Source: Thamnaconus septentrionalis (taxonomy: Eukaryota > Chordata > Actinopteri > Tetraodontiformes > Monacanthidae). From it: DNA of 64,000 nt. The notes under the pieces were generated by a model. The model did not search any database and had not been told where the DNA came from. It was given only the letters and a program-made list of their open reading frames with translations. The translations under genes and the position numbers were made by a program. Shown here piece by piece: positions 62,301 to 64,000 of this stretch. Numbering within the stretch: position 1 is the first letter of the stretch; each line of letters starts with the position of its first letter. Where the stretch lies: contig CM020501.1 in assembly GCA_009823395.1 (NCBI GenBank), positions 5,037,861 to 5,101,860 of the forward strand. The letters run 5' to 3'.

Positions 62301-62749
62301 CTGCTGTAGTCCTACAGCCAGTGTTAAAGTAGACTCCATCACCTTTGATTCGGTATTATTCACTGAATAGGTGTCACAAAAGGCAACAGCAGTAAGACAA
62401 ATTCATTTTGATGGTTGGCCATGAAATCATAAGCACATCAGTGGAGCTCATTCATCACAGAGAATGTCAGTGAACCTACCATCTTTGCTGTCCAACAGAC
62501 ATCTAAACTTCAGTGGCCCTCTGACACGCAGGAGGCTCTGAGATTCTCCAACCACCTGCGGAAACACAACCAAACACAAGTTTCAAAGCGTTATTATGTA
62601 CTTGTGTGTCCATGTACCCATAATACAAGGAACCAGAGTCCAGACACTCTCGACAGTCCAGACCGTCTAATTTAACTTCGCGAAAGCAAGGTGAGCGGTA
62701 AGGGAAGGAAGACAGCAGTTTAGACAGATATTTCCCCAAAACTTACCAT
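59363..62749 (-). CDS. ufsp2: UFM1-specific protease 2 (UFSP2)
   Basis: Cysteine protease that matures the ubiquitin-like UFM1 and removes it from targets at the ER. Twelve coding exons: 62747-62749, 62480-62555, 61820-62003, 61667-61733, 61311-61465, 61012-61204, 60751-60897, 60482-60646, 60266-60390, 60108-60184, 59542-59666 and 59363-59449. All keep frame and give 467 residues (mammalian about 469). The catalytic Cys300 is in [13 protein letters not shown], and Asp424 and His426 are in [11 protein letters not shown], so the enzyme should be active. The N-terminal half ([24 protein letters not shown]) matches the non-catalytic domain. The first coding exon holds only the ATG. A Lys-rich stretch (AKKKNKKG) is encoded by the 67-nt exon. 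Confidence 0.96.
59667..62479 (-). other. ufsp2 introns longer than 300 bp
   Basis: 59667-60107 contains an AT-rich stretch with a faint repeat-tail motif near 59740. 62004-62479 is AT-rich unique sequence. No other feature is recognised in either. Confidence 0.5.
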
Positions 62750-62759
62750 TTTATTGCTT

Positions 62760-62882
62760 GTTAGACGAACCAAACACCGAAATACAAGCAAAACTCAGGG
62801 GGCTGACATGTCTGTTGTCGGGGCAAATCAACGTGTCTCTGACTGTAGCGTTTCATTGGCCCACGATGACTCCGCCCATTGG
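62760..62882 (-). promoter_or_regulatory. ufsp2: ufsp2 promoter
   Basis: On the minus strand there are two CCAAT boxes (+ strand ATTGG at 62855-62859 and 62878-62882) with a GC box GGGCGG between them (62872-62877), 106-133 nt upstream of the start codon. No TATA box is evident, which fits a housekeeping promoter. Confidence 0.55.
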
Positions 62883-64000
62883 TGGTGCATTCAATGCAGC
62901 TCGTAATTAAGCCTCATGATGGATGTCAGTACGGAACAAGCAGCAGAGCAGTAATTATCAACGATGACGAAAAACGAAATACTAAAAGTGCAAAACAAAT
63001 GTATATAGCTAATCCTAATTTAGTCGTAAAAAATGTATATTTCTTTGTTAATGACACAGCTGTGCACCGTTATACAATACTCGCATTCATCGCTGTTAAT
63101 ATTGAATGATGATTATCAAGCACACGTTTTTCATGATAAATCATCTAATAATTTGACTCACAATAAGATTAAAGAGAGAAACTCAACTTTGAAACTGAAA
63201 TAATATTTTTATGTTTGTTTATTTTTTTAATCATATCTTCTTGCATCCTTATTTCTTTTAACTAAAAACCTTAGTGGTGCTATTTGTGCAGACAGCCTAT
63301 TAAGTGTGTCTCTGAGGCTGGTTCTGCTTTACTAGGGTTGAGTGATGCATACAATATCGGATTATTTTAGCATCAGTGACCATGTCACCCGTCTTATGCA
63401 ACATTTGGAAGAGTGTGTCCACAATGTAATTTTTCTCTCCACTCTGTTATCCATTTAGATTTTTTTTTCTCAATAAATAATACATAAGAGGTATAACAAA
63501 TCAGACTCATTGCAGAGCAAAACAGCAATGCACCTTTCATGTAATGTTCTGTTTCCCTCGGGCAAGTGCACGGATGGCAGCCATGCGTGCAAGGCCAGCC
63601 AGGGTGAGTTGATGCATAGTAGAAAATATATGTCATTAATACTATACATGGGTGGGAGCATTCTAGCTATAGTGTGATCTCTTGAGCCAAATCTCTATCA
63701 ACTTAATTAGAAAAACACGTCCATTGTGAAAGACTGCATTGTCTGGACAAACCAGCCCATCAAGATGATAGAATGCATGCATATGTAAATATAAAGGATG
63801 GGTAGACAACAGGACAGGAATCCTACACTCAAAAAATTCTTCTGGATTAAATTCTAAACCTTTGGCAAAAAATTACTTGAAATTACAGTTATTCATTGTC
63901 ACTTCTGTGCATCAAAATAAGCCATCTTGAGGTTCAAATACTTAAATAGTACTTGATCAGCAAAACTGAGTTTTTGGGAATAGAATTTGTCAGAATCTGT
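62883..64000. other. Unassigned sequence upstream of ufsp2
   Basis: AT-rich unique sequence. In mammals a divergent gene lies here (CFAP96/C4orf47). I looked for its N-terminal motifs on the + strand and did not find them within the window. Short open frames in this stretch show no family motif. Confidence 0.5.

Noticed and set aside
62879..63109. A 76-residue + strand frame next to the ufsp2 promoter, as a possible CFAP96/C4orf47 exon
   Set aside because: It lacks the conserved CFAP96 N-terminal motifs and has no suitable splice context.

Overview
The window is nuclear DNA of a vertebrate, almost certainly a teleost fish. It carries GT-AG-spliced genes with short exons, abundant CA/GT, GATA-type and AT microsatellites, a tRNA-derived SINE typical of fish genomes, and small hAT-like elements. 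Five protein-coding genes can be read exon by exon, and their order matches the human 4q35.1 neighbourhood as I remember it.

Left part (1 to about 20.6 kb, minus strand): a long-chain acyl-CoA synthetase gene of the acsl1 type. Sixteen coding exon positions give 545 residues, from the start codon at 10697 to the left edge of the window. The last part of the protein (about 150 residues by comparison with mammals) lies outside. One exon position is filled by two alternative 78-nt exons that encode the fatty-acid gate in an F form and a Y form. A 5' non-coding exon and TATA promoter are predicted near 20.5 kb, and a second candidate first exon near 12.7-12.8 kb. Introns hold a tRNA-Ser(CGA) gene, a SINE with target-site duplications, a hAT MITE with 8-bp target-site duplications, and a 340-bp tandem duplication.

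Middle part: after a 5.5-kb divergent spacer comes helt (plus strand, 26.2-27.9 kb, four exons, 234 residues), a bHLH-Orange transcriptional repressor of the developing brain. It is followed by about 21 kb with no recognisable gene. That stretch holds microsatellites, a fold-back element, a 60-bp inverted repeat pair 6.1 kb apart, and stretches that could be developmental enhancers of helt.

Right part: slc25a4 (plus strand, four exons, 298 residues, mitochondrial ADP/ATP carrier) converges with cfap97 (minus strand, 326 residues). Their poly(A) signals lie within 15 bp of each other. Next is ufsp2 (minus strand, 12 exons, 467 residues, UFM1-specific cysteine protease with Cys300, Asp424 and His426 all present). 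The last 1.2 kb shows only the ufsp2 promoter and unassigned sequence.

These genes do not form a pathway: fatty-acid activation, neural repression, mitochondrial nucleotide exchange, a cilia-associated protein and UFM1 processing sit together through conserved synteny. I found no new multi-gene system. The most useful leads are the alternative gate exons, the intronic tRNA-Ser joined to a LINE-like tail, the candidate alternative acsl1 promoter, the helt promoter E-boxes, the inverted repeats, and a perfect hairpin in the predicted ufsp2 3' UTR.
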